Positions 42,729 to 51,650 of a DNA stretch of 64,000 bases are shown piece after piece. Under the pieces are notes generated by a model. That model did no database searches. It was not told the DNA's origin and saw only the letters and a program-made list of their open reading frames with translations. Every line of letters starts with the position of its first letter. Position 1 is the stretch's first letter. The DNA is taken from contig NZ_QZWF01000024.1 in the NCBI RefSeq assembly GCF_004187715.1, forward strand, positions 1-64,000, read 5' to 3'. This DNA comes from Streptomyces sp. F001. GTDB lineage: Bacteria; Actinomycetota; Actinomycetes; Streptomycetales; Streptomycetaceae. Both the position numbers and the translations under genes were made by a program.

Positions 42729-43931
42729 TCAGTGACCGGCGACGACGCCCGACAGCTCGTTGGTGCTCTTCGGCAGGGTGACGGAGGTGATCTTCTTCCC
42801 CGTCTCCAGGTCGATGGCGTGCAGGGCCTTCTTGCCGGGCTCGGACACGTACGCGGTGTGGTCGCGGACGAACAGGGTCGGCCGGGCCTGCTGCCAGTCC
42901 AGCGGCTCCTGCCACTCCCCCACGGCGGGGATCCTCTTCTCGACCTTGCCGGTGTTCTGGTCGATGACGTGGATGGCGCCGTCGGTGCCGAGGACCAGGG
43001 CCTCCCCGTGCGGTCCGCGAGCCAGTGAGCGGAAGGAGTAGCTGGTGCCCAGGTTCACCAGGCGCAGCTTCTTCTTCTCCGTGTCGATGAGGGAGATGCG
43101 GGTGGGCCGCTCCAACTCGGCCTCCGGGTCGGTCTTGTAGTCGCCCAGGAGGATCGGCGAGGTGTCGCTGCCGGCCTGGTTGCCGATGCGGCCGTAGTCG
43201 TCGGGGGCGTCGATCTTGGTGAACTTCCCGTCCTCGTAGATCAGGATGCCGTCCTCGCAGCCGATGCCGATGGCTTCGTTCCTGGCGGCCGCCTCGCCGT
43301 GGACACCGGGGCAGTCCTCGTTGCGCGCGATCTCCTTGTTGTTCTTGTCCAGCACCAGCGCGCCGGTGCGCTTCTCCTCGGTGCCCAGGGTGCTGAGGAG
43401 TGTGCCGTCGGCCAGTTCGATGGCGACACCGTGGTGCGGCTCGGCGGAGGTGTAGGTGCGTCCTTCCGGCTTCTTGCCGCTGCTCAGGTCTGCGGGGTCG
43501 AAGACGTTGACCTCTCCGGTGCCGTCGGTGAAGAGCACCGTCTTCCCGGCGTGACGTACGACGTGGCCGGGCTCGGCACCCTTGTACGCGATGTCGGTGA
43601 GGGTCTGCCCGGTGGCGTTCAGGATGCGGAAGCCGGTGTCGGTGGAGACGACGACGTGGTCCTCGTCACCCGCCGGGTTGACCCGGTTGAAGCCGGGGAG
43701 CTCGATGGTCCTGGCCGTCTTGAGGCTCTCGCCGTCCAGGATGTAGAGGCCGCCGTCGAAGGTGGCAACCAGCGGGTCCTTGACCGCGGTGGCCTTGGCG
43801 CCCGGGGCGTTCTTCGCCTTCGTGTCGGAAGAGGAGGAAGAGTCCTCCCCTCCGCAGGCGGTCAGAACCGTGGACACCGCCAGGGCGAGTGCCGTGCCCG
43901 TGAGAGCTCTGTTGCGTATCGACTTGTTCAT
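42729..43931 (-). CDS. aztD: AztD-type zinc metallochaperone lipoprotein
   Basis: A 400-residue propeller with signal peptide and lipobox TVLTACGG. It matches the AztD pattern: DPLVATFDGGLYILDGESLK, AEPHHGVAIELADG, ENEDCPG-like Cys region and NQAGSDTSPILLGDYKTD. AztD captures zinc outside the membrane and hands it to the binding protein AztC, which is encoded directly upstream at 44019. It lies 88 bp after aztC on the same strand. Two other propellers are nearby, so which one is the main chaperone is uncertain. Confidence 0.85.
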   Translation of the reverse strand: MNKSIRNRALTGTALALAVSTVLTACGGEDSSSSSDTKAKNAPGAKATAVKDPLVATFDGGLYILDGESLKTARTIELPGFNRVNPAGDEDHVVVSTDTGFRILNATGQTLTDIAYKGAEPGHVVRHAGKTVLFTDGTGEVNVFDPADLSSGKKPEGRTYTSAEPHHGVAIELADGTLLSTLGTEEKRTGALVLDKNNKEIARNEDCPGVHGEAAARNEAIGIGCEDGILIYEDGKFTKIDAPDDYGRIGNQAGSDTSPILLGDYKTDPEAELERPTRISLIDTEKKKLRLVNLGTSYSFRSLARGPHGEALVLGTDGAIHVIDQNTGKVEKRIPAVGEWQEPLDWQQARPTLFVRDHTAYVSEPGKKALHAIDLETGKKITSVTLPKSTNELSGVVAGH

Positions 43932-44018
43932 CGGTGTGTTCCTTTCCGCGCCGCTCGGTGGCGGCAGTGAGGTGGAGGGATGGCTCGTCAGCCGGTGGTG
44001 CAAGTGAGGCCCGTGGGG

Positions 44019-44996
44019 TCAGCCGCCGGTCAGACCGTCGACCATGGCGGTGGTGTTGGCCCGCATCATCCGCAGATAGGTGTCGGCGCCCTCGCCCTTG
44101 GCGGTCAGCGACTCCGAGTAGAGCTCGACGACCTGAACCCGGCCGCCCATTTCCGCACGCAGCACCTCGGCGAGCCGTCGGGGCTGGGAGGAGTCGGCGA
44201 AGACGGTGCGTACGCCCGCCCGTTCCATCGCCTCGGTGAGGGAGCGGAGATCCGAGGAGCTGGGCGAGGCCAGCGTGGTGCCGCTGGGGATGACCGCGCC
44301 GATCACCCTCAGGCCGAAGCGGTCGGCGAGGTATCCGAAGACGTGGTGGTTGGTGACCAGGGCCCGCTTGCCCTCGGGAACGCGGTCGAAGGACTTCTCC
44401 ATCCAGGCGGTGAGGCCGGTGAGTTCCTCGGCGTAGCGGTCGGCGTTGGCGCGTATCGTGCCGGCGTCCACGCCGTCGACGTGCTCGATGACCTGGTCGG
44501 CTATCAGACCGGTGGCCTTGCGCACCCGGTCGGGGTCGGTCCAGAAATGCGGATCGGGTTGCCCCTCCTCACTGCGAGGGCCGCCGTCGTCGGCCGTGCG
44601 GAAGGTGAGCGGGTCGGCCGCCTCGCCGGCCGCGAAGGTGGCGACACCGGACTCGCGGGCGGCCTCCACATGCCGGAGTACGTTCTCCTCCAGCCCCAGG
44701 CCGTTGTAGACGACGAGATCGGCCCGTTCCAGTTCGGCGGCCTGCACCGCCGACAGACCGAAGGAGTGCGGGTCGGCGTTGGGCTTCATCAGAACGGTGA
44801 CGTCGGCCTGGTCACCGACGATCTCCCGGGTGACGTCGCCGAGGATGTTGGTCGTGACGACGACGCCGGGCCGGTCGTCGTCGGTGGTGCACGCCGTCGC
44901 GGTCGCGGCGGTGACGAGGGCGAGCAGGCCCACGATCAGACTGCGCAGACGCGCGATGCCCACCCTCGCGCGCTGCTTCGCCTCGGTCCGGCTCAT
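44019..44996 (-). CDS. aztC: Zinc ABC transporter substrate-binding lipoprotein (AztC/ZnuA family)
   Basis: A 325-residue cluster A-I binding protein. The signal peptide leads to lipobox TATACTT. Metal ligands of the family are visible in NADPHSFGLS, DPHFWTDPDRV and VTNHHVFGYLA, plus an acidic ligand in TVFADSSQ. The long His-rich loop of classical ZnuA is absent, as in AztC, which instead receives zinc from AztD. The ATG at 44996 overlaps the upstream propeller stop (ATGA). Confidence 0.93.
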   Translation of the reverse strand: MSRTEAKQRARVGIARLRSLIVGLLALVTAATATACTTDDDRPGVVVTTNILGDVTREIVGDQADVTVLMKPNADPHSFGLSAVQAAELERADLVVYNGLGLEENVLRHVEAARESGVATFAAGEAADPLTFRTADDGGPRSEEGQPDPHFWTDPDRVRKATGLIADQVIEHVDGVDAGTIRANADRYAEELTGLTAWMEKSFDRVPEGKRALVTNHHVFGYLADRFGLRVIGAVIPSGTTLASPSSSDLRSLTEAMERAGVRTVFADSSQPRRLAEVLRAEMGGRVQVVELYSESLTAKGEGADTYLRMMRANTTAMVDGLTGG

Positions 44997-46225
44997 CGGC
45001 CGGTCTCCGCCATGAGGACCGGCTTGACGTCCAGGTCGAAGGAGCGCGCGATGCGCAGGCCGTCGTTGTAGTCGATTTCGAACACCTTCTTGCCTTCGGG
45101 GTCGTTGACGTAGGCGCGGCTGCGGTCCACCTCGATCACGGGGGCGCTGCCGTCGGCGCCTGCCCCCTTCCCTCCGGTCAGCAGAGGCTTGGTCCGCGCG
45201 GTCCGCTTTCCGGTGGTGATGTCGTAGCCGTGCAGCGCGCCGTCGGACTGCAGGACGAGCAGTGGGGAGCCTTCTCCGGCCGTGTTGGCCGCGACGACCG
45301 GACCGGTGTCGACCCGGGTCCAGGTCCGCTCGGTGACGTCGAGGACCCATACGGCGTCGCTTCCGGCCGGGGCGGTGAGGGTGTCGCTGCCGGGCCGCTG
45401 GCGGAAGGAGGTCGCCCGCTCCCGCGCCGGAACGTCCCTTCCGTAGGGGATCTCCTCGGCGGTGAAGGCGCCGTCCTCGGTCCGGACGAGCAGGGCGCCA
45501 CCGGCGCAGCCCAGGATCACGCCCCGCCGGGTGACGGCGTCTCCTCGGGGCTGCTCGCACTCCACGTCCGGGGAGGCGACGCGTTCGCCCTTGCGGTCGA
45601 GGACGACGAGCCTGGTGGCGCCGCCCTTGTCCGCGAAGGCGAGCAGGTGCTCCTCGTACGGCACGACGGCGCCGGTGTAGGTGCCCGGCAGCGTCCGGGG
45701 GGATGCGATCCTTCCCTTCTCCAGCTTGCCGCGGTCGTAGAGGAGGGCGCGCCCGTCGTCGGTCACCGCCGTCACGGCGGCATCGCTGCGTACCTGCGCC
45801 CGGCTGCGCGCGGGGAGTTCACCCACGTCGCGTACCGCCGCGCTGTAGTAGTGGACGTGGTCACCGTGGTCCACCATCCAGGCGCCGCTGTCGATCACAT
45901 GGGTACCGCCGGACGCGTGGAGGTAGCCGAACCGCCCGTCCGTTCCGAGCCGGACGGCGCCTTTCACCCGGTCGGTCTGCTGCACCTTGCCGGTGATGAG
46001 GTCGAGAACCCTGCTACTGCCGCTGCGGGGGTCGTTCAGCAGGAGCCGGGACTGCTGCTCGGCGGCCTCCCGCGCTCCCTCGACGTACCCGTGCGGAGTG
46101 GCGGAGGGGGAACTCGCCGCAGGGCGGGAGTCGTCGCCCTTGTCCGCCGCGCAGCCCGTGGCGAGCAGCGCGGTGAGTGCCAGTGCGGCCGAAGCCCACG
46201 GAGTGACGTTTCTGCGGACGGTCAT
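44993..46225 (-). CDS. Beta-propeller lipoprotein of the azt locus (AztD-like)
   Basis: A 410-residue secreted propeller with lipobox LLATGCAA. It contains the His-rich segment VDHGDHVHYYS near residue 120, a likely metal site, and repeats such as GALHGYDITTGKRTARTKP. It lies between aztB and aztC and overlaps aztC by 4 nt, so it belongs to the transporter. It may be the true AztD, with the 42729 protein a second chaperone; both are plausible. Confidence 0.82.
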   Translation of the reverse strand: MTVRRNVTPWASAALALTALLATGCAADKGDDSRPAASSPSATPHGYVEGAREAAEQQSRLLLNDPRSGSSRVLDLITGKVQQTDRVKGAVRLGTDGRFGYLHASGGTHVIDSGAWMVDHGDHVHYYSAAVRDVGELPARSRAQVRSDAAVTAVTDDGRALLYDRGKLEKGRIASPRTLPGTYTGAVVPYEEHLLAFADKGGATRLVVLDRKGERVASPDVECEQPRGDAVTRRGVILGCAGGALLVRTEDGAFTAEEIPYGRDVPARERATSFRQRPGSDTLTAPAGSDAVWVLDVTERTWTRVDTGPVVAANTAGEGSPLLVLQSDGALHGYDITTGKRTARTKPLLTGGKGAGADGSAPVIEVDRSRAYVNDPEGKKVFEIDYNDGLRIARSFDLDVKPVLMAETGR

Positions 46226-46246
46226 GACGATCGCCTCAAGCTTCTT

Positions 46247-47107
46247 TCAGTTGACTTCGAGTACGGCAGCGGCGGCGGGGGCGTGGGGCGCACGGCGGTG
46301 AAGCAGACCGGACGCCGCGTGGGAGAGGAAGAACAGGCTCACCGCGAGTGCCGCGACGGTCGCGCCGGCGGCGGTGCTCAAGTGCCAGGACAGCAGCAGG
46401 CCGCCGAACGTGGCGGTGGCTCCGAGGACGGCGGCGAGCGCCATGACCCCGCGCACACTGCGCGCCCAGGGCAGCGCGGCCGCCGGCGGCGCGATGAGCA
46501 GTCCGAGGACGAGCAGCGTTCCCACGATGTGGAACGAGGCGACGATCGCCAGGCCGAGCAGGCCGAGCAGCACCGCGTGGGCCAGACGCGGCCGCAGCCC
46601 CAGGGTCTGGGCCTTGCGCGCGTCGAACGTCAGGGCCAGGAAGGCGCGGTGGCCAAGGACCGACACCACCAGCGCCGCGAGCAGCGCCGCCGCGAGCACG
46701 AGGAGGTCCTGCTGCCGGACGGCGAGCACGTCACCGAAGAGGAAACCGGTCAGGTCGACCGCGAAGGACTGCGAACGCGAGACGATGATCACGCCGAGCG
46801 AGAGCATGCCCACGAACAGCAGTCCGATGCCGGTGTCCTGGGACAGCCTCGGTGTACGGCCCAGCGCGGTGACGCCGGCCGTCATGACGGCGGCGCTGAC
46901 CACCGCGCCCACCATCAGGTTCCCGCCGAACAGCGCGGCCAGCGCGACACCCGGCAGCAGCCCGTGCGACATGGCGTCCCCCAGGAAGGCCATTCCCCTC
47001 AGCACCACCCAGGTGCCCGCCAGTGCACAGATCGCGGACACGAGAATCCCGCCCCACAGGGCCCGCTGCACAAAGGTGACCTCGAAGGGGGCCGTCAACC
47101 ATTCCAT
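46247..47107 (-). CDS. aztB: Zinc ABC transporter permease (AztB/ZnuB family)
   Basis: A 286-residue permease with about eight helices and the ZnuB-type segments GTWVVLRGMAFLGDAMSHG and LLVLGLLIAPPAAALPWAR. It moves zinc inward with AztA. On the minus strand TAGTGT lies seven bases before the ATG and the Zur-like box lies just before that, so the mRNA is probably leaderless. It leads the order aztB, propeller, aztC, aztD. Confidence 0.93.
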   Translation of the reverse strand: MEWLTAPFEVTFVQRALWGGILVSAICALAGTWVVLRGMAFLGDAMSHGLLPGVALAALFGGNLMVGAVVSAAVMTAGVTALGRTPRLSQDTGIGLLFVGMLSLGVIIVSRSQSFAVDLTGFLFGDVLAVRQQDLLVLAAALLAALVVSVLGHRAFLALTFDARKAQTLGLRPRLAHAVLLGLLGLAIVASFHIVGTLLVLGLLIAPPAAALPWARSVRGVMALAAVLGATATFGGLLLSWHLSTAAGATVAALAVSLFFLSHAASGLLHRRAPHAPAAAAVLEVN

Positions 47108-47123
47108 GACCGAGACACTACAA

Positions 47124-47138
47124 TGAAAACCATGTTCA
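47124..47138. promoter_or_regulatory. Zur-like box between divergent aztA and aztB
   Basis: TGAAAACCATGTTCA overlaps the start region of aztA: TACAAT (47119-47124) is the apparent -10 element and the aztA ATG at 47132 lies inside the box. In the other direction TAGTGT precedes the aztB ATG. One site occludes both leaderless promoters. Confidence 0.82.
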
Positions 47139-47866
47139 AAAAACCCGGCCCCTCACCCACCCCACCCCTGGAGCGGACCGCCCACATCCGCTTCCACGGG
47201 CTGTGTGCCGGCTATCCAGGGCGCCCAGTACTCCATCAAGTCAGCGCGGAAGTACCCGCGTTGGCCACGACCGCGCTTGTCGGTCCGAATGGCAGCGGCA
47301 AGTCGACCCTGCTCGGCGTGCTCGCCGGTGTGATCCGTCCGACATCCGGCGATCTCCACCGCAACGGAGACCGGCCGCCCGCCTTCGTGCCGCAGCGCGG
47401 AGCCGTCGGCGACACCCTGCCGCTCACCGTCCGGGAGACCGTGGAGATGGGGCGCTGGGGCGAGCGCGGCCCGTGGCGCCGGCTGGCCCGCCAGGACCAC
47501 GCGATCGTCGACGCCGCGCTCGACCGGCTCGGCATCCGGGACCTCACCTCACGTCAACTGGGCGAGCTGTCGGGCGGGCAGCGTCAACGCGCGCTCATCG
47601 CACAGGGGTTGGCGCAGGGATCGGACCTGCTGCTCCTCGACGAACCGACCACGGGCCTGGATCCGGAAGCGCGGGAGCGAATCGGGGCGCTGCTGAAGGA
47701 CCTCGTCGCAGACGGGGTGACGGTCGTTCAGGCCACGCACGACCTGGAGGCCGCGCGCACGGCGGACGCATGCCTCCTGCTCCGGGACGGCCGCCTTGCC
47801 GGGCAGGGACATCCGGACCAGGTCCTCACCACGTCGGCACTGGCCCGCATCTGGCAACCCCTCTGA
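47132..47866 (+). CDS. aztA: Zinc ABC transporter ATPase (AztA/ZnuC family)
   Basis: A 244-residue ATPase with P-loop GPNGSGKST, signature LSGGQRQRALIAQGLAQ, Walker B LLLDEPTTGLDPEARE and switch QATHDLEAAR. It energises AztB. I choose the ATG at 47132, seven bases after TACAAT, assuming leaderless expression; an ATG at 47123 overlaps the -10 element and is less likely. Its separation from aztB onto the opposite strand is unusual, since azt genes are commonly co-directional. Confidence 0.93.
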   Translation: MFKKPGPSPTPPLERTAHIRFHGLCAGYPGRPVLHQVSAEVPALATTALVGPNGSGKSTLLGVLAGVIRPTSGDLHRNGDRPPAFVPQRGAVGDTLPLTVRETVEMGRWGERGPWRRLARQDHAIVDAALDRLGIRDLTSRQLGELSGGQRQRALIAQGLAQGSDLLLLDEPTTGLDPEARERIGALLKDLVADGVTVVQATHDLEAARTADACLLLRDGRLAGQGHPDQVLTTSALARIWQPL

Positions 47867-48050
47867 AAAGCGGCGACACACACCACTTTCGACGGCCGGG
47901 CCGAGGTCGCCGGTCAACACCCGGGACCGAGGCACCGGCCCGACGTGCCCACACCGACCGTGAGGAGCCTCCCGCCCGGCCCCCACTGGGAGAAGCTCTC
48001 CCGGTCAGGGGCCGCCGTGGGGCGCTGACGCACCAAGAGCGCCGGTCACC

Positions 48051-49274
48051 GGTCTCGTCGCCGCGCACGTGGAAGCACCTCTCCCCGCTCCTGCGGCTGC
48101 TGATCCTGACCCAACTCGCCTTCAACATCGGCTTCTACGCCGTCCTGCCGTTTCTCGCCGAGCACCTCGGCACGGCGATCGGCATGGCGGGCCGGCTGGT
48201 CGGTTTCGTACTGGGCCTCAGGACCTTCAGCCAGCAGGGGTTGTTCGTGGTCGGTGGCTGGCTCGTCGACCGGTACGGAGTACGGCCCGTCGTCCTCGTG
48301 GGCTGCGTCCTGCGCGTCGCCGGGTTCGCTTGGCTGGGGTTCGCGGAGGCCACCTGGACGGTGATCGGCTCGGTGCTGCTGATCGGCTTCGCGGCCGCGC
48401 TGTTCTCCCCGGCCGTGGATCGGAGGTGGCCCGGCAGGCGGTGGTCTGGGAGGAGGAGGAACACGGCTCACGCACCCGCGTGCTGGCCCTGCTGTCCGCC
48501 GCCGGCCAGGCCGGGGCCTTCGTCGGCCCGTTGCTCGGCGGACTGCTGCTCGCCGTGGACTTCCGTACCGCCTGCCTCGCCGGGGCGGGCGTCTTCGTCC
48601 TCGTCCTCGCCGGGCACGCGCGGCTGATGCCGCAGCCCATACCCGGCCGGGTCCGAACCCGCGACCAGGGCGGAATACGCGTGCTGCTGCGCAACCGCCG
48701 CTTCCTCGCTCTGTGCTGCGCCTACGGCAGCTATCTGCTCGCCTACAACCAGCTCTACCTCGCCCTGCCCGACGAGGTGGAGCGCACGACGGGCTCCCAG
48801 GCAGCCCTGTCCTGGCTGTTCGCCCTGTCGTCCCTGCTGGTCGTGGTCGCACAGCTGCCGGTCACCCGGTGGGTGGGCGACCGGCTCGACCTGCGCCGTT
48901 CCATGGCCGACGGGCTGCTGCTGGTCGCGGCCGGGTTCGCCGTCGTGGCGGCGGCGCGCCCGGCGGGCTGGACCGGCCTCGCGGGGCTGCTGCCCGCCGC
49001 CGGGTACCTCGTCCTGCTCACCCTCGGCCAGAGGCTGATCGTGCCCGCCGCGCGCGCCTGGGTTCCCGACCTCGCCGAGGAGGGCCGCATCGGCCTCTAT
49101 ACGGGCGCCCTGTCCTCCGTCTTCGGGCTGATCGTCCTCATCGGCAGCTCGGCCACCGGTTCCCTGCTCGACCTGGGACTCCCGGCCGCCGTGCCATGGC
49201 TGGTCCTCGCCGCCGTACCCACGCTGACGGTAGGGCTGCTGCCGCGCGGTCCGGAAGCGGACCCGGCACGCTGA
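48051..49274 (+). pseudogene. MFS exporter, frameshifted and lacking a clear start
   Basis: The first part (to about 48415) reads SPRTWKHLSPLLRLLILTQL, then FNIGFYAVLPFLAEHL, and ends FAAALFSPAV. The rest continues in another frame with SEVARQAVVWEEEEHGSRTR to TVGLLPRGPEADPAR. Together they make a roughly 405-residue 12-helix MFS of the MdtG/drug-efflux type. A single base is missing near 48415 and no ATG, GTG or TTG precedes the first helix in frame (GTC stands where a GTG might have been). A shorter relic of the same gene is at 13473. It follows aztA by 185 bp. Confidence 0.72.
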
Positions 49275-49311
49275 CAGTGACGCCGGGTCCTCGGCACGGA
49301 GGGCGGGGGGC

Positions 49312-50246
49312 TCAGCCCTGTTCGAAGTGGCTCGGTCTGCCGTCGTGGTGGACCAGGCGGCCCAGCTGTTCGGCGCGGACGCGGGGCATGAGGGTCCAGG
49401 TGCCGTCGGTGCGGCGCAGGGCCGCCGAGTGCCAGGGGGTTGTCCAGGCGTCGGGCGCGTCGAGGAGGCGGATGCCGAACTTGGGCGTGCCGACGGGCTG
49501 GGGGTGGATGGACAGGCGTACCGAGCGAGGATGGTGCTCGGCGATCAGGTCGCCCCAGGCGCGGCTGCGCTGGATGACGCCGTACGCCCGCTTGCGGCAC
49601 TCGCGCTGGAGGGCGGAGCGGGTGCCGGTGAAGTCGGCGGTGTCGTCGACGAGGAAGCGGGTGATGCCCCGGTAGAGGGCGGGGTGGGGGCGTGGGTGCG
49701 GACCTCGGCGCGCAGGGCGTCCAGGGTGGGGGCATATCGCTCGTGCACGTGGGCGCGTTTGGTGTCGTGCGGGAGGTCGCCGAGGACATCTCGCAGGTCG
49801 AAGACGGAGAGGCGGTGCAGGCCCAGGTTGCGTATGAGGGCTCTGAGTTCGTCGGAGTAGGCGTCAATGTGGGCATCGGGGACGCGGATCAGGTCGCCGA
49901 AGACGTGGCCGTCGGAACAGATGATCACGCGGGCGCCGGGTGCGTGGATCCGCTCGATCTCGCCGCACAGGGTGTTCAGGAAGGTGAGGGATAGGCGTTC
50001 GCCCTGGTCGGGGAGGTGGCCGAGGACCTTGGCGGGGTTGGGTGACTTGCAGGGGAAGCCAGGGAGGGTGAAGACCACGCCTTCGCCCGCGCGGACGAAG
50101 GCGTCGATCTGGCGTAGTTGGTGCGGGAACGCCTGCGCTCCTGCTCGGGAAGGGTCGGTGGTGCGGTGGTGCGGGAGCAGCAGGTTCAGGATCGCGGCGC
50201 TGATGCTGCTGGTGGAGCGGGTGTCCGGTGCGGTCGTCAGTGGCAT
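49312..50246 (-). pseudogene. Isonitrile (isocyanide) synthase, PvcA/IsnA family, frameshifted
   Basis: The first frame (ATG 50246 to about 49690) carries SAAILNLLLPHHRTTDP, FTLPGFPCKSPNPAKVLG, LPDQGERLSLTFLNTL and IICSDGHVFGDLIRVPD, the classic IsnA core. The second frame continues LYRGITRFLVDDTADF, RSRAWGDLIAEHHPRSVRLS and SIHPQPVGTPKFGIRLLD to a stop at 49312. IsnA converts an amino acid (Tyr or Trp) to an isonitrile using ribulose-5-phosphate. The frame changes in a C-rich run near 49690, so a sequencing indel is possible. A P450 and an AsnB-like gene lie upstream on the same strand. Confidence 0.82.
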
Positions 50247-50381
50247 GGGGTGGGGTCCTCCGAGACGGTGTGAGGGCATGCGGGCATGGCCGTACGGCGC
50301 CTCGGCGGGGTGCGCCGGGCGTCGGCGGACGGGTGCGGGCAGGCGGTGGGCGGTCAGCCTCGCCGGGTCATGTACGGCCGG

Positions 50382-51638
50382 TCAGACGCGGCGGTCGTAG
50401 CCGACGGGCAGGTGGTTGGTGCCGCGGCCCAGGACGGACGGGATCCACTCGATCTCCTCGTCCCTGATGGCGAGGTGCAGGCCCGGGAGCCGGGTCAGCA
50501 GCGTGCCGAGGGCGATCTGGAGTTCGGCGCGGGCGAGAGCGGCGCCGGGGCAGAAGTGGATGCCGTGGCCGAAGGCCAGGTGCGGGTTGGGGCTGCGGTC
50601 GAGGTCGAGCGTGTCGGGGTCGGGGAAGCGGCGCGCGTCGCGGTTGGCGGCGCACAGGGAGATGATCACGGAGTCACCGGCCGGGACCTCGGTGCCGTGC
50701 AGGTCGCCGTTCCGGTCGAAGAAGCGCCAGGTGGTCAGCTCGAAGGCACTGTCGTAGCGCAGGAGTTCGTCGACCGCGCGCGGCATGAGGTCCGGGTTGT
50801 CGCGCAGACGGGCGAGTTCGGCGGGATGGCGGAAGAGAGCGATCAGGGCGGTGGTGATCTGGTTGGTGACCGGTTCCTGGCCCGCGACGAGAAGCTGGAA
50901 GATCATGGAGTCCAGCTCCTCCTGGGACAGTTCGCGGCGGTCGCGGGCCACGACGAGACGGCTGAGCAGGTCGTCGTCCCAGTGCTCCCGCTTGTGGGCG
51001 ACCACCTCGGCTATGTAGCTCTGGAGACCGTGCAGGCGGGCCTCGTAGAGCGGTCGTCCGGGGTCAGTGGGGCCGACGGGCTGGACGACCTTGCCCCAGT
51101 CGCGATCGAAGCGGGCCGCCAACTCGGTCGGCAGGCCGATGACTTCGGCGAGGACCTGGAAGGGGAAGTGGGCGGCGAAGCCGGTGACCAGGTCGGCGGG
51201 CCCGTTCTCGGGGAGGGCGGCGACGAGGGCGTCGGCCAGCTGCTGGAAGCGGGGCTTCAGGCTTTCGATCCGGCGCGGGGTGAAGGCGTCCGTGACGAAG
51301 CGCCGCATACGTGTGTGCTCAGGCGGGTCCTGGTGGAGCAGGTGGACCTGGAGCTGGGAGTGCTGAGGCTCGGGCATGATCGAGGCGCGCGCCCGCCAAC
51401 GGTCGTTGCCCCGGTCGTGGTTCTTGCCCAGGCGGTCGTCGTTGAGGGCGGAATGCGCGGCCTCGTAGCCGGTGACGAGCCATGCCTGTACGCCGCTGGG
51501 GAAGAGCACGCGGTGGACCGGGCCGGCCTCGCGCATCTGCTCGTAGAGGGGGTAGGGGTTGGCCTTGTACGGGCAGCCCATCAGCGGTACGGGCTCGGGC
51601 TGCGCCTCAGTGGCCGTCTCGGGTTCCTGGACAGTCAT
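50382..51638 (-). CDS. Cytochrome P450
   Basis: A 418-residue class I bacterial P450. The heme Cys is in FGHGIHFCPG, the K-helix ExxR is ELLRYDSAF-adjacent (AVDELLRY), and the I-helix oxygen-binding motif reads VAGQEPVTNQI in place of the usual AGxET. Typical CYP107-like N-terminus (NPYPLYEQMREAGPV) is present. It lies between the isonitrile synthase and the AsnB-like gene, 13 bp after the latter, and may hydroxylate or desaturate the isonitrile product (inference). Confidence 0.92.
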   Translation of the reverse strand: MTVQEPETATEAQPEPVPLMGCPYKANPYPLYEQMREAGPVHRVLFPSGVQAWLVTGYEAAHSALNDDRLGKNHDRGNDRWRARASIMPEPQHSQLQVHLLHQDPPEHTRMRRFVTDAFTPRRIESLKPRFQQLADALVAALPENGPADLVTGFAAHFPFQVLAEVIGLPTELAARFDRDWGKVVQPVGPTDPGRPLYEARLHGLQSYIAEVVAHKREHWDDDLLSRLVVARDRRELSQEELDSMIFQLLVAGQEPVTNQITTALIALFRHPAELARLRDNPDLMPRAVDELLRYDSAFELTTWRFFDRNGDLHGTEVPAGDSVIISLCAANRDARRFPDPDTLDLDRSPNPHLAFGHGIHFCPGAALARAELQIALGTLLTRLPGLHLAIRDEEIEWIPSVLGRGTNHLPVGYDRRV

Positions 51639-51650
51639 GAACGGGGCTCC

